Shown here piece by piece: positions 43,315-55,540 of a stretch of 64,000 nt of DNA. How positions within the stretch are numbered: position 1 is the stretch's first letter; every line of letters starts with the position of its first letter. Below the pieces are notes generated by a model. The model did not search any database. It saw nothing but the letters and a program-made list of their open reading frames with translations, and was not told the origin of the DNA. Source of the DNA: Streptomyces sp. NBC_01476. Lineage in GTDB: Bacteria > Actinomycetota > Actinomycetes > Streptomycetales > Streptomycetaceae. The DNA lies in NCBI RefSeq assembly GCF_036227265.1, contig NZ_CP109446.1:124001-188000 (forward strand), read 5' to 3'. Made by a program: the position numbers and the translations under genes.

Positions 43315-45012
43315 GTGGCCGATCAGCCCGCAGCAGCCGAGCAGCACGCCGAGCCCTCCATCAGCACAACGCCCGCCGAACACACCCAGTGGTGGCGTGA
43401 CGCCGTCATCTACCAGGTCTATCCGCGGTCCTTCGCCGACGGCGACGGCGACGGGATCGGCGACCTGACCGGTGTCCGCGACCGCCTGCCGTATCTGGCC
43501 GAACTCGGCGTGGACGCCCTGTGGTTCAGCCCGTGGTACGCCTCCCCGCAGGCCGACGCCGGGTACGACGTCGCCGACTACCGGCGCGTCGACCCCGCCT
43601 TCGGCACGCTGGAGCAGGCCGAGGCGCTGATCACCGAGGCGCACGCGCTCGGTCTGAGGATCATTGTCGACGTGGTGCCGAACCATGTCTCCGACCAGCA
43701 CGCCTGGTTCCAGGAGGCGGTCGCCGCCGGCCCTGGCGCCGAGGCCCGTGACCTGTTCTGGTTCTGGCCCGGCCGCGGCAAGGACGGTGAACTGCCGCCC
43801 AACGACTGGCAGTCCGTCTTCGGCGGACCGGCCTGGACCCGTACGGTCAACCCGGACGGCACACCCGGCGAGTGGTACCTGCACCTCTTCGCGCCGGAAC
43901 AGCCCGACCTGAACTGGAACAACTCCAAGGTCCGCGAGGAGCACGAGAGCGTGCTGCGGTTCTGGTTCGACCGCGGGGCGGACGGCGTACGGATCGACTC
44001 CGCGACGATGCCCGCCAAGGACCCCGCGCTGCCGGACTTCGACCCCGCCGCGCCGCCGGTGCCCCACCCGTACATCGACCGTGACGACGTGCACGACATC
44101 TACCGCGCCTGGCGGGCGCTCGCCGACGGCTACGAGCAGCCGCGCGCGCTGATCGGCGAGGTGTGGCTCGCCGACCCGGTACGGTTCGCCCACTATCTGC
44201 GGCCCGACGAGATGCACAGCGCCTTCAACTTCGACTACCTCAACTGCCCCTGGGACGCGGCCGACCTGCGCCGGGTCATCGACGCGACGCTGGCCGCGCA
44301 CGCCTCCGTCGGCGCCCCCGCGTCCTGGGTGCTGTCCAACCACGACGTCACCCGGCACGTCACCCGCTACGGCCGCTCCGACACCTCCTTCGGTCTGGCG
44401 CTGCGCCGGCACCAGGTGCCCACCGACCTGGAACTCGGCACCCGCAGGGCGCGGGCCGCGCTGCTGCTCGACCTGGCGCTGCCCGGCGGCTGCTACCTCT
44501 ACCAGGGCGAGGAGCTGGGCCTGTGGGAAGTCGAGGACATCCCCGACGAGCTGCGCCAGGACCCGATCTTCCACCGGACCGGCGGCACCGACATCGGCCG
44601 CGACGGCTGCCGGGTGCCGCTGCCCTGGTCGGGCGAGCTGCCCCCGTTCGGCTTCAGCCCCGAGGGCGCCACCGCGCCGCCGTGGCTTCCGCAGCCCGCG
44701 CGGTGGGCCGCGTACACCGCGCGGGCGCAGGACGGCAGGCCCGGCTCGATGCTGACCTTCTACCGCACCGCCCTGGGACTGCGCCGCAGCGAGCGGGGGC
44801 TGCGCGGCGCGGACTTCCGGTGGCTGCCCGGAAACGCTCCCGGTGTCCTGGGCTTCGCCCGCGGCGGCGGCTTCTTCTGCCTGGCGAACCTCTCCGGTGC
44901 CGCCGTGCCGCTGCCCCCGGACGCGGACGTCCTCCTCGCCAGCGATCCGGACGTCGCCCCGGGCACGGCAGAGCTGCCGAACGACACGACCGTATGGCTG
45001 CGGCAGCGCTGA
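43315..45012 (+). CDS. GH13 alpha-glucosidase
   Basis: 565 aa from GTG 43315 (AAAGGAG upstream). GH13 features: AVIYQVYPRSFADGDGDGIG, VDVVPNHVSDQH, the nucleophile Asp228 in DGVRIDSA, acid/base Glu282 in IGEVWL, and Asp344 in LSNHDVTRH. No signal peptide, so it acts in the cytoplasm on imported oligosaccharides, releasing glucose from non-reducing alpha-glucosides (alpha-1,3/1,4/1,6 specificity not readable). Last structural gene of the importer locus; followed by LacI copy 2 after 64 nt. Confidence 0.95.
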   Translation: MADQPAAAEQHAEPSISTTPAEHTQWWRDAVIYQVYPRSFADGDGDGIGDLTGVRDRLPYLAELGVDALWFSPWYASPQADAGYDVADYRRVDPAFGTLEQAEALITEAHALGLRIIVDVVPNHVSDQHAWFQEAVAAGPGAEARDLFWFWPGRGKDGELPPNDWQSVFGGPAWTRTVNPDGTPGEWYLHLFAPEQPDLNWNNSKVREEHESVLRFWFDRGADGVRIDSATMPAKDPALPDFDPAAPPVPHPYIDRDDVHDIYRAWRALADGYEQPRALIGEVWLADPVRFAHYLRPDEMHSAFNFDYLNCPWDAADLRRVIDATLAAHASVGAPASWVLSNHDVTRHVTRYGRSDTSFGLALRRHQVPTDLELGTRRARAALLLDLALPGGCYLYQGEELGLWEVEDIPDELRQDPIFHRTGGTDIGRDGCRVPLPWSGELPPFGFSPEGATAPPWLPQPARWAAYTARAQDGRPGSMLTFYRTALGLRRSERGLRGADFRWLPGNAPGVLGFARGGGFFCLANLSGAAVPLPPDADVLLASDPDVAPGTAELPNDTTVWLRQR

Positions 45013-45076
45013 CCGGAACGCCGCCGGCGAGCAAGCAGCGATCCGACCGGGCACCACAAAGAGAGCAGACAGCGTC

Positions 45077-46252
45077 ATGACGCGGAGACTTGCGGAAGTG
45101 GCCAAGCGGGTGGGCGTCAGTGAGGCGACGGTGAGCCGGGTGCTGAACGGCAAGCCGGGTGTCTCCGACAGCACCCGCCAGGCCGTGCTGACCGCCCTGG
45201 ACGTACTGGGCTACGAGCGGCCCACTCAACTGCGCGGTGTGCGGGCCCGGTTGGTGGGTCTGGTGCTGCCGGAGCTGCAGAACCCGATCTTCCCCGCCCT
45301 TGCCGAGGTGGCCGGCGGCGCACTGGTGCAGCTCGGCTTCACACCCGTGCTGTGCACGCGCACCGCGGGTGGGCTGACCGAGGCCGAGTACGTCACGATG
45401 CTGCTGGACCAGCAGGTCTCCGGCGTCATCTTCTGCGGCGGACTGAGCACCGACGAGTACGGTGCCCTGCTCCGGCGAGGCGTCCCGGTCGTCCTGCTCA
45501 ACGCGGCGGTCGACTACGCGGCGATCCAGGCGGAACACCGCGTGGACGACCGGGCAGCCACCCGGCCGCCCGACCGGTCCGCGCCGGCCGCGCGTGGCGG
45601 CTCGTACCACCCCGCCGAGCGGCACCAGGACCGGCTGGACCGCAGGACGGCACGGACGCCGGGTTTTCCGCAGGTGTCGACGGATGATGTGGCCGCGGTG
45701 CAGCAGGCATACGCCCACCTGACCTCGCTCGGCCACACCCGCATCGGCCTCCTGGTCGGCCCCGCCGACCACACCCCCTCACGCCGCAAAGCCACCGCCT
45801 TCACCACCCTCGCCACCCGATCCCCCGCAGGCAGAACCGCCCACCCCATCGGACACGCCATCTTCTCCTTCGAAGGCGGCCAGGCCGTCGCCACCGAACT
45901 CCTCACCACCGGCATCACCGCACTCATCTGCGGCAGCGACATCCTCGCCCTCGGCGCCATCCGCGCCGCACGCCGCCACGGACTCACCGTCCCCCACCAC
46001 CTCTCCGTCGTCGGCTACGACGACTCCGCCTTCATGAACTACACCGACCCACCCCTCACCACACTCCGCCAACCCATCGAAGCCATGTCCCGCGCCGCCG
46101 TCACCCTCCTCGCCAACCAGATCAACGGCACCAACCCCACCCCCAAAGAACTCCTCCACGAACCCGAACTCGTCGTCCGCCACTCCACCGCACCGGCCCA
46201 CCAGGGCGGCCGCCTCGCCCAGTCCGGCCTGCGCGCGGTCGGCACCGACTGA
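45077..46252 (+). CDS. LacI-family regulator (copy 2, with internal extra segment)
   Basis: 391 aa from ATG 45077. HTH and hinge nearly identical to copy 1 (VGVSEATVSRVLNGKPGVSD), but the first 10 residues differ (MTRRLAEVAK). Relative to copy 1 it has about 48 extra residues in the effector domain after LNAAVDY (containing EHRVDDRAATRPPDRSAP and YHPAERHQDRLDRRT). Copy 1's frame then resumes at GFPQVSTDDVAAVQQAY. The extra block lies at a position normally occupied by a strand and helix near the ligand site, so function may be altered or lost. The tail after STAPA also differs (HQGGRLAQSG...). Confidence 0.9.
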   Translation: MTRRLAEVAKRVGVSEATVSRVLNGKPGVSDSTRQAVLTALDVLGYERPTQLRGVRARLVGLVLPELQNPIFPALAEVAGGALVQLGFTPVLCTRTAGGLTEAEYVTMLLDQQVSGVIFCGGLSTDEYGALLRRGVPVVLLNAAVDYAAIQAEHRVDDRAATRPPDRSAPAARGGSYHPAERHQDRLDRRTARTPGFPQVSTDDVAAVQQAYAHLTSLGHTRIGLLVGPADHTPSRRKATAFTTLATRSPAGRTAHPIGHAIFSFEGGQAVATELLTTGITALICGSDILALGAIRAARRHGLTVPHHLSVVGYDDSAFMNYTDPPLTTLRQPIEAMSRAAVTLLANQINGTNPTPKELLHEPELVVRHSTAPAHQGGRLAQSGLRAVGTD

Positions 46253-46445
46253 CGGCGGCGCCGTTGACCGTGCCGCCGCGGGCGGCCCCGGCCCGCCGAC
46301 CGTCAGCGGCACGGTGCCGGGGGCGCCGTGCTCGTCGAGCAGTTCCGGGCAGGCCGGGCCGCGGGGGGTCGCCGGCGCGGACCCTGGCCGTCGGCCGGTG
46401 GGCGTCGAGCGGGATGAGGCCGTCGGGGGCCTACGTGGCCGTCGC
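46253..46445. other. Intergenic region between LacI copy 2 and the kinase gene
   Basis: About 190 nt between convergent genes; GC-rich and capable of several short hairpins. No gene was recognised. Confidence 0.35.
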
Positions 46446-47870
46446 TCAGTGGGGTTGGGCCTCGGAGCCGGTGGGCGAGGGGATGGGGCTCTCGCTGGGG
46501 GAAGCCGTCGGCGGGGTCGGGGTGGCGGACGGCGTCGTGGGCCGGTCGGTCGGGGCGGGGCTGTCCGAGGCGGACGGTTCCGCCGAGGGCGACCCGGTCG
46601 GGGTGGTGCTCGGGCTCGGTGGTGGGGCGCTGCGCGGGGTGGTGGCCGCCCGCGTGGAGTGGTCGTCGGCGGGGCTCGCGGTGGCCGCGCCCCGGGTAGG
46701 GGCCGCGGCCGGCGCGTCGGAACTCCGCGGGGACGACGGGAGGTGCCGCCCGCCGCCGGAGCCGGACGGCTGGGAAGACGTCACGCTGTGGGATGCGGGG
46801 CGACTGGCGGCGCCCGGTGAGGCGGGCGGGGCCGAGCCGTCCGCCGACGAGGGGGCCAGTGCGAGTCCGGCCGCGGTGAGTGCCGCGGCCGCCAGTGCGG
46901 CGCCGGCCAGCAGGTGCCGGCCGGGGACACGCCGGGACGCCTGATGGTGCGGCTGCCGGTGAGTCGCCGCGGCGGGCGGTGTCCGGAGCGATACGGGGAC
47001 CGTGCTCGTAAGCCCGGCCCCGAACCCGAACCCGGACCCGGCGCCGGCCCCCGGGCCGGCCGCGTCTGCCTCGCGCCACGCGTCGGTGGCGAACCAGTCG
47101 GCCGCCTGCCGGGCGCTGGGGCGCAGTCGCGGGTCCTTGGCGAGCATGGCCAGCAGGTAGGCGGCCAGCGCGCGGGGCGCGTCGGGGGGCGGGGGTTCTG
47201 TCTCGACGTGCAGCCGCAGGACGGCCAGCGGATTCTCGGCGACGAACGGTGGCGCACCGGTGAGGAGTTCGTAGAGCGTGCAGCCGAGGGAGTAGACGTC
47301 ACCGGCGGTTCCGGCGGACCGGCCGAGCGCGGTCTCGGGGGCGATGTAGAGGCTGGTGCCCATCACCGCACCGGTCTGGGTGATGTCCGCCGCGGTGGTG
47401 CCGGACAGGCCCCGGGCGATGCCGAAGTCGGCGATCTTCACCGTGCCGCCCTCCGCCAGCACCAGGTTGGAGGGCTTCACATCGCGGTGGACCACCCCGT
47501 GCTCGTGCGCCGCGGAGAGCCCCGCCGCGGCCTGGGTCGCGATCCGGGCCACTTGATCCGCGGGCAGCGGTCCCCGCCGGCGCAGCTCCTCGGCCAGGTC
47601 GTGGCCCTCGACCAGCTCCATGATCAGGAAGCAGTGGTCGCCGGAGACGCCGAAGTCGTAAACGGACACCAGATGGGGGTCGTTGAGCCGGGCCGCCGTA
47701 CGGGCCTCCCGTTCGAATCGCGCGGTCAGCGCCTCGTCGTCGGTGGCGCGTTCCGCGAGCAGCTTCAGGGCCACCGGACGCTCCAGGCGTTCGTCCCACG
47801 CCCGCCACACCTCGCCCATGCTGCCGCGCCCGAGGGGCACGTCGAGGCGATAACGCTCCGCCATGAGCAT
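46446..47870 (-). CDS. Transmembrane Ser/Thr protein kinase (PknB-like)
   Basis: 474 aa. The kinase domain (residues about 8-265) has the P-loop GRGSMGEVW, VALK, catalytic HRDVKPSN, DFG in IADFGIARG, and APE in SLYIAPE. One TM segment (LLAGAALAAAALTAAGLALA, near residue 330) is followed by a 130-residue Pro/Ser/Thr-rich exterior tail without PASTA or other sensor domain. The tail could span the cell wall. Autophosphorylation and unknown substrates are expected. Start at ATG 47870; ATG 47864 is also possible. Confidence 0.95.
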   Translation of the reverse strand: MLMAERYRLDVPLGRGSMGEVWRAWDERLERPVALKLLAERATDDEALTARFEREARTAARLNDPHLVSVYDFGVSGDHCFLIMELVEGHDLAEELRRRGPLPADQVARIATQAAAGLSAAHEHGVVHRDVKPSNLVLAEGGTVKIADFGIARGLSGTTAADITQTGAVMGTSLYIAPETALGRSAGTAGDVYSLGCTLYELLTGAPPFVAENPLAVLRLHVETEPPPPDAPRALAAYLLAMLAKDPRLRPSARQAADWFATDAWREADAAGPGAGAGSGFGFGAGLTSTVPVSLRTPPAAATHRQPHHQASRRVPGRHLLAGAALAAAALTAAGLALAPSSADGSAPPASPGAASRPASHSVTSSQPSGSGGGRHLPSSPRSSDAPAAAPTRGAATASPADDHSTRAATTPRSAPPPSPSTTPTGSPSAEPSASDSPAPTDRPTTPSATPTPPTASPSESPIPSPTGSEAQPH

Positions 47871-48149
47871 GGAACGGCCCCTTCCACTGCGGGCGGACAT
47901 GAACGAGAAGGACAGCAACTGACTCCGAATGATCGAATGCCCTGCGAGGACGTACGTATGTCATGTCTTCCGCGGACAGGCACGCCGGGGCCGCCACGGC
48001 AGGACGCAGATCCGCGCGCCCGGCGCACGCCGGCGTGAAGTGCGTGAAGTGGTGGGGACAGGCGGGGCCCGGCGAAGCCGTCGAACCCTTTTCCGGCGCC
48101 CCGCCGGCCGGCTGCTGTTCCCGTCGCTGTGCGGTGGCTCCGCGGCCGG
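47871..48149. other. Upstream region of the kinase gene
   Basis: About 280 nt between the kinase start and the end of the MFS gene (both minus strand). Nothing specific beyond a presumed kinase promoter was identified. Confidence 0.35.
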
Positions 48150-49550
48150 TCAGTGGTCCGCCGGTTTCCCGGCCGGGAGGGCGACGGTGGGGAGGACCGC
48201 GGCGACGGTGATGCCGATCGCCCACCAGAACGCGTCCCGGAAGGCACCGGTGGCGCCGTGACCGAGGAGCGACTGGAGGGCGACGGCGACGATCGCGGTG
48301 CCGAACGAGGCTCCCACTTGCTGGGCGATGCGGGTGTTCATCGTGGCGTGCGGAATGCCTGCCGGTCGGATGTCCTGGTAGGCGACGGACATCGGCGGGA
48401 TCAGCACCGCCCCGATGCCCAGGCCGCGTACCAGCAGTACGGCTCCCAGCCACCACAGGCTCGTGCCCGCCCCGGCAAGCGCGAACGGGACGGTGGCCAG
48501 CGCGGCGAGCAGGAAGCCGGCGATCGTCACCGCGCGCGCTCCGAACCCGTCGACCAGCTTGCCCACCACGAAGCGCGAGGCGAGTGCGCCGACTCCCTGC
48601 GGTATGAGCAGCAGCCCGGCGTCCAGCACGCTCTCGCCCCGCAACTGCTGGTAGTAGAGCGGGAGCAGGAACATGCCGGCGTACATCGCCGCGCCGGCGG
48701 TGAAGAGAACCGCGGAGGCGCTGCCGAGCGACCGCAGGCGCAGCAGGCGGATGTCGACGACCGGCCGGCGCTCGGCGGGCCCCAACGCCCATACGACGAA
48801 GGCGGCCAGCAGCGCGACCCCGGCCAGCAGCGGTGCCAGCACACCGGCGTGGCCGATCCCGCCGTCCTCGGAGAGCTGCGAGAGACCGAGCAGGATGCCC
48901 GCGAGGCCGGGCGCCAGCAGCACCAGGCCGATCCAGTCCAGGCGTACGCGCCCGGCCGGGGACTCGGGGCGGTCGGCCGGCAGGAACCGCCGGGCGAGCA
49001 GCAGACCGACCGCGATCACGGGCACGTTGATGAGAAACAGCCAGCGCCAGCTCAACCAGTTGAGGACGACCCCGCCGATCACCGGGCCGAGGATCGGGCC
49101 GAGCGCGATCGGCAGGCTGACGGCCGCCATCAGCCGGCTGCTGACATGCCCGCCGGCGGCTCTGACGGCGAGCGTCTGCATCAGCGGGAAGATCAGTCCG
49201 GCGCCGAAGCCCTGCAGCACCCGGAAGCCGATCAGGCTGATGTCGTTCCACGACACCGCGCACAGCACCGACGCGAGCACGAACACCACCAGCGCGGCCA
49301 TCCAGACCCGCTTGCCGCCCCAGCGGCGCTCGGCCCACCCGGTGACCGGGATCGCGACGGCCATCGCCAGCAGGAAGCCGGTGGTGACCCACTGGATCGT
49401 GCCGGTGGTCGAGTGCAGCTTCACCGCCAGTGTGTGGATCGCCAGCGTCACCATCGTCGAGTCGAGGATCGCCGCGATCCCGCCGACGATCAGCGCCAGC
49501 AGCGCGTTCTTCACCTGCGGCGACAGCTTGACCTCGGTGGTCTCCGTCAT
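48150..49550 (-). CDS. MFS efflux transporter, DHA2 family
   Basis: 466 aa, about 14 TM segments. IAAILDSTMVTLAIHTLAVK, TGFLLAMAVAIPVTGWAERR with motif A-like GWAERRWGGKR, and RVLQGFGAGLIFPLMQ are typical of EmrB/LfrA pumps. Divergent from a TetR gene with a short operator-like repeat between them. Expected proton antiporter for hydrophobic toxic compounds. Confidence 0.94.
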   Translation of the reverse strand: MTETTEVKLSPQVKNALLALIVGGIAAILDSTMVTLAIHTLAVKLHSTTGTIQWVTTGFLLAMAVAIPVTGWAERRWGGKRVWMAALVVFVLASVLCAVSWNDISLIGFRVLQGFGAGLIFPLMQTLAVRAAGGHVSSRLMAAVSLPIALGPILGPVIGGVVLNWLSWRWLFLINVPVIAVGLLLARRFLPADRPESPAGRVRLDWIGLVLLAPGLAGILLGLSQLSEDGGIGHAGVLAPLLAGVALLAAFVVWALGPAERRPVVDIRLLRLRSLGSASAVLFTAGAAMYAGMFLLPLYYQQLRGESVLDAGLLLIPQGVGALASRFVVGKLVDGFGARAVTIAGFLLAALATVPFALAGAGTSLWWLGAVLLVRGLGIGAVLIPPMSVAYQDIRPAGIPHATMNTRIAQQVGASFGTAIVAVALQSLLGHGATGAFRDAFWWAIGITVAAVLPTVALPAGKPADH

Positions 49551-49639
49551 CGTCCGGCCCCCAAGATAAGAGTGAAATCCATCTCTTAAGAAGCTAGGGC
49601 GCGCCGGTACGGAATGCAAATCTTCCTTATAGTGGAGCG
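49551..49639. promoter_or_regulatory. Divergent MFS/TetR control region
   Basis: TAAGAG (49567-49572) and CTCTTA (49583-49588) form an inverted repeat with a 10-nt spacer, a candidate TetR operator next to the pump start. TATAGT at 49628-49633 is 6 nt before the TetR GTG. This segment is notably AT-rich compared with its surroundings. Confidence 0.65.
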
Positions 49640-50260
49640 GTGACCACATCTGCCCGCCAACGCCGACGGGGCCCCGAGCTCGAGGCCGCACTGCTGGACG
49701 CGGCCTGGGACGAGCTGGTCGAGGCCGGCTTCGCGAAGCTGACCATGGAGTCCGTCGCCGCCCGCGCCGGCACCGGCATCGCCGTGCTGTACCGCCGCTG
49801 GGCCAACAAGGACGAGCTCGTGCTCGCCGCGCTCAAGCACTACCGGGACGGCCACCCGGTCGGTCTCCCCGACACCGGCACCCTGCGCGGTGACCTGCTC
49901 GCCGCACTGACCGGCATGGGCGAGGCCCGGACCGCCTTCTTCGCTATCGCCGCGGCCGCCGCCTTCTCGGGCCTGCTGGCCGGCACCGGGCTCACCCCCT
50001 CCCAGGTGCGTGACCGGGTCATCGGCGACCAGCGGCTCGCGCGCGTTCAGACCATCTACCAGCGGGCCCATGACCGCGGCGAGATCGACCTGGAACGGAT
50101 CCCTTCCGCGGTGCTCGGCATGCCGTTCGACCTGGTGCGCCACGACCTGCTCATGGACCTCAGACCCGTCGGGCCCGCACGCATCCGGTCGATCGTCGAC
50201 GAACTCTTCCTGCCCCTCGTCCTCCGCCACGACGGACCGGCTTCGGCAGGAGTCATCTGA
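49640..50260 (+). CDS. TetR-family regulator
   Basis: 206 aa from GTG 49640. HTH: LTMESVAARAGTGIAVLYRR followed by WANKDELVLAAL. C-terminal domain unspecific. Leaderless start suggested by TATAGT. Probable repressor of the divergent MFS pump. Confidence 0.95.
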   Translation: MTTSARQRRRGPELEAALLDAAWDELVEAGFAKLTMESVAARAGTGIAVLYRRWANKDELVLAALKHYRDGHPVGLPDTGTLRGDLLAALTGMGEARTAFFAIAAAAAFSGLLAGTGLTPSQVRDRVIGDQRLARVQTIYQRAHDRGEIDLERIPSAVLGMPFDLVRHDLLMDLRPVGPARIRSIVDELFLPLVLRHDGPASAGVI

Positions 50261-50437
50261 CCTGCGCACGACGTCGGCTCGGTCGGAGCCCGCTGCCCGC
50301 GTTGCCCTCGAACGGCTCCCGGGTCCACCGGCCGTCGAACCCGGCAGCGAGGGTAGACGCCCACGGCGGGCGGATGGCAGCACGGGCGGCGCGGGCGGCG
50401 GGCGGAAGGCGTTGGGGCCGCCGCGCGGCGACCGTCG

Positions 50438-51267
50438 TCAGAACTCCTCGTGGACGGCGGGGTCCCCGCCCAGCCGCTTCTGACGGCGGTCGGCCACCTG
50501 CGCCAGTTCCTGGTCGGTGAGTTCGAAGCCGAACAGGTCCAGGTTGGTCCGCCGCCGCTCCGTGTCGGACGATTTCGGGATCGGAACCGCACCGAGCTGC
50601 GTGTGCCAGCGCAGCACCACCTGCGCCGGGGTGACACCGTACTTCCGCGCGACGGCCCCGATCGCCGCGTCCTCCAGCACGTCGGAACCACGGCCCAGCG
50701 GGCTCCAGCTCTCGGTGCGCACGCCCAGTTCGGCGTGCACGGCACGCAACTCGCTCTGCACCAGCAGGGGGTGCATCTCGATCTGGTTGACCGAGGGCAG
50801 CACGCCGGTTTCGCGGCGCAGCCGCTCCAGGTGGTCGGCAGTGAAGTTGGAGACGCCGATGGAGCGGACCAGGCCGTCCTCGCGCAGCTTGATCATCGCC
50901 CGCCAGGAGTCCACGTACTTGTCCACCCGCGGCAGCGGCCAGTGGATGAGATAGAGGTCCACGTACTCCACGCCGAGCCGGGCACGGGACTCCTCGAAAG
51001 ACGCCAGCGTCTCGTCGTACCCGTGATGGCGGCCCGGCAGCTTGGTGGTGATCCGGATCTCCCCGCGGTCGACCCCGCTCGCCGCGACGCCGCGCCCGAC
51101 GCCGGTCTCGTTCCCGTAGTTCACCGCGGTGTCGATCAGCCGGTAGCCGGTGCGGAGGGCCGACGCCACCGCCTCGGCGGCCTCCGCGTCGTCCATCGGG
51201 TACGTGCCGAGCCCCACGGCTGGAAGATCGTGCCGTCGTTGAGCGAGTACGCCGGAACGTGCCGCAC
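50438..51267 (-). pseudogene. Aldo/keto reductase with a one-base frameshift
   Basis: Almost complete AKR: GYRLIDTAVNYGNETGVGRG (active-site Asp/Tyr), KLPGRHHGYDET, VDLYLIHWPLP, SIGVSNFTADHL, SVNQIEMHPLL. The natural N-terminus (GTG 51267, GGGAG RBS, RHVPAYSLNDGTIFQP) is in a different frame from VGLGTYPMDDAEAAEAV. One missing base (a G expected in the CCG-GTG junction) at about 51222 explains it. A single-base change could be a sequencing error; otherwise the gene is inactive. Confidence 0.85.
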
Positions 51268-51415
51268 AGTTGCTCCCTGTCTCCGGATGTCCGTCTTCCC
51301 GGCCCACTGTAGGACGGCCGGACAGAGGCCACCCGTCGGGAGCCGTTCGGCACTGTGGCCTGCGCCGGCGTGCGGGGGCCCGCGCGATCGTACGGCCCCC
51401 GGCACCGGAAGGGTC

Positions 51416-52321
51416 TCAGCGGGAGAGCCCGCCCGAGGAGTGCCGGCTGGGGCTCGGGGAGGTCCGGGGTGCGGCGGCCAGGTCGAGCAGGAGCATCGCG
51501 TCGTGGTCGGGGGCGCCGGGTTCGGCGGTGTAGACGCCGAGGCGCTGTCCGGTGCTGCCTTCGACGTGCAGGCTCTGGCTGCTGAGGGTGAGGACGCCGA
51601 CCTGCGGGTGGTGGAAGGTCTTCTGGATGCTTTTGCGCCCGACGACGTCGTAGCGCTCCCACAACTTGGTGAAGTCGGGGCTCTTGAGCAGGAGTTCACC
51701 CACGAGGTTGGCCAGGTCCGGGGCGTCCGGGTCGGTGCCCGCCTGCGCGCGCAGCCGGGCGACGCAGCCGCGGACCTGGTAGTCCCAGTCGGGGAACAGC
51801 TCGCGCGCGGCGGGGTGGAGGAAGAGGTAGCGGGCGAGGTTGCGCTGCTTGGCCGGCCAGTCGGCCAGGCCCGCGTACAGCGCCAGGCCGGCGGCATTCC
51901 AGGCGAGCAGGTCCATGCTGCGGCTGATGACGTAGGCCGGACTCGGCCGCATCGTCTCCAGGAGCAGCTTCAGGTGGGGTCGTACGGTCCGGCTGGGCGG
52001 CGGTGGCGGCTCAGGGGCATAGCGGGCGGACCGGGCGGCGAGATCACGCAGGTGCTGGTGTTCGTCGTCGTCGAGGTGCAGGGCGCGGGCCAGGGCATCG
52101 ACGACGCCGGGGCTGGGCCGGGTCTCCTTGCCGCGCTCGATGCGGGTGTAGTAGTCGATGCTGACACCGGCGAGCGTGGCCAGTTCCTCGCGGCGCAGGC
52201 CGGGAGTGCGGCGCACCCCGGGCCCGGGGGTGAGGCCGGCACTCTCGGGGCTGATCTGGGTACGGCGGGCGCGCAGGAAGCGTCCCAGCTCGTCGCCACT
52301 GGTGTGCTGCTCGGGTGCCAT
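51416..52321 (-). CDS. XRE regulator with MmyB-like ligand-binding domain
   Basis: 301 aa. N-terminal HTH: LRREELATLAGVSIDYYTRI followed by ERGKETRPSPGVVDALARAL. The C-terminal domain has MDLLAWNAAGLALYAGL and RNLARYLFLHPAARELFPDW, the signature of MmyB-like (MLTR) ligand-binding domains in actinomycete regulators that often control adjacent oxidoreductases. Start ATG 52321. Divergent from an aldo/keto reductase gene about 300 nt away, a plausible target. Confidence 0.94.
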   Translation of the reverse strand: MAPEQHTSGDELGRFLRARRTQISPESAGLTPGPGVRRTPGLRREELATLAGVSIDYYTRIERGKETRPSPGVVDALARALHLDDDEHQHLRDLAARSARYAPEPPPPPSRTVRPHLKLLLETMRPSPAYVISRSMDLLAWNAAGLALYAGLADWPAKQRNLARYLFLHPAARELFPDWDYQVRGCVARLRAQAGTDPDAPDLANLVGELLLKSPDFTKLWERYDVVGRKSIQKTFHHPQVGVLTLSSQSLHVEGSTGQRLGVYTAEPGAPDHDAMLLLDLAAAPRTSPSPSRHSSGGLSR

Positions 52322-55364
<3,043 letters not shown>

Positions 55365-55540
55365 CGTGTCCTGGCACCCGAGCCGCGGAGGAGACCGCAC
55401 GGATCAGGGGGTGCTGGAACAGTACGCACGGGCCGCTGGCCTGGAAGGTGGGCAGTGCCGTCGCGTGTCGCCGCACAGGACAACGCCGTTCAGGAGGTCC
55501 ATCCCTGTCGCGCTCCGGTGCCCGCTCGCCTGTGGCGAGG
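55365..55540. other. Convergent gap
   Basis: About 175 nt between the AKR remnant and the convergent TetR gene. No gene or clear terminator was recognised. Confidence 0.35.

Noticed and set aside
38594..46196. The inverted LacI copies as terminal repeats of a composite transposon
   Set aside because: No transposase or target-site duplication was seen, and the repeats are coding sequence of related genes.
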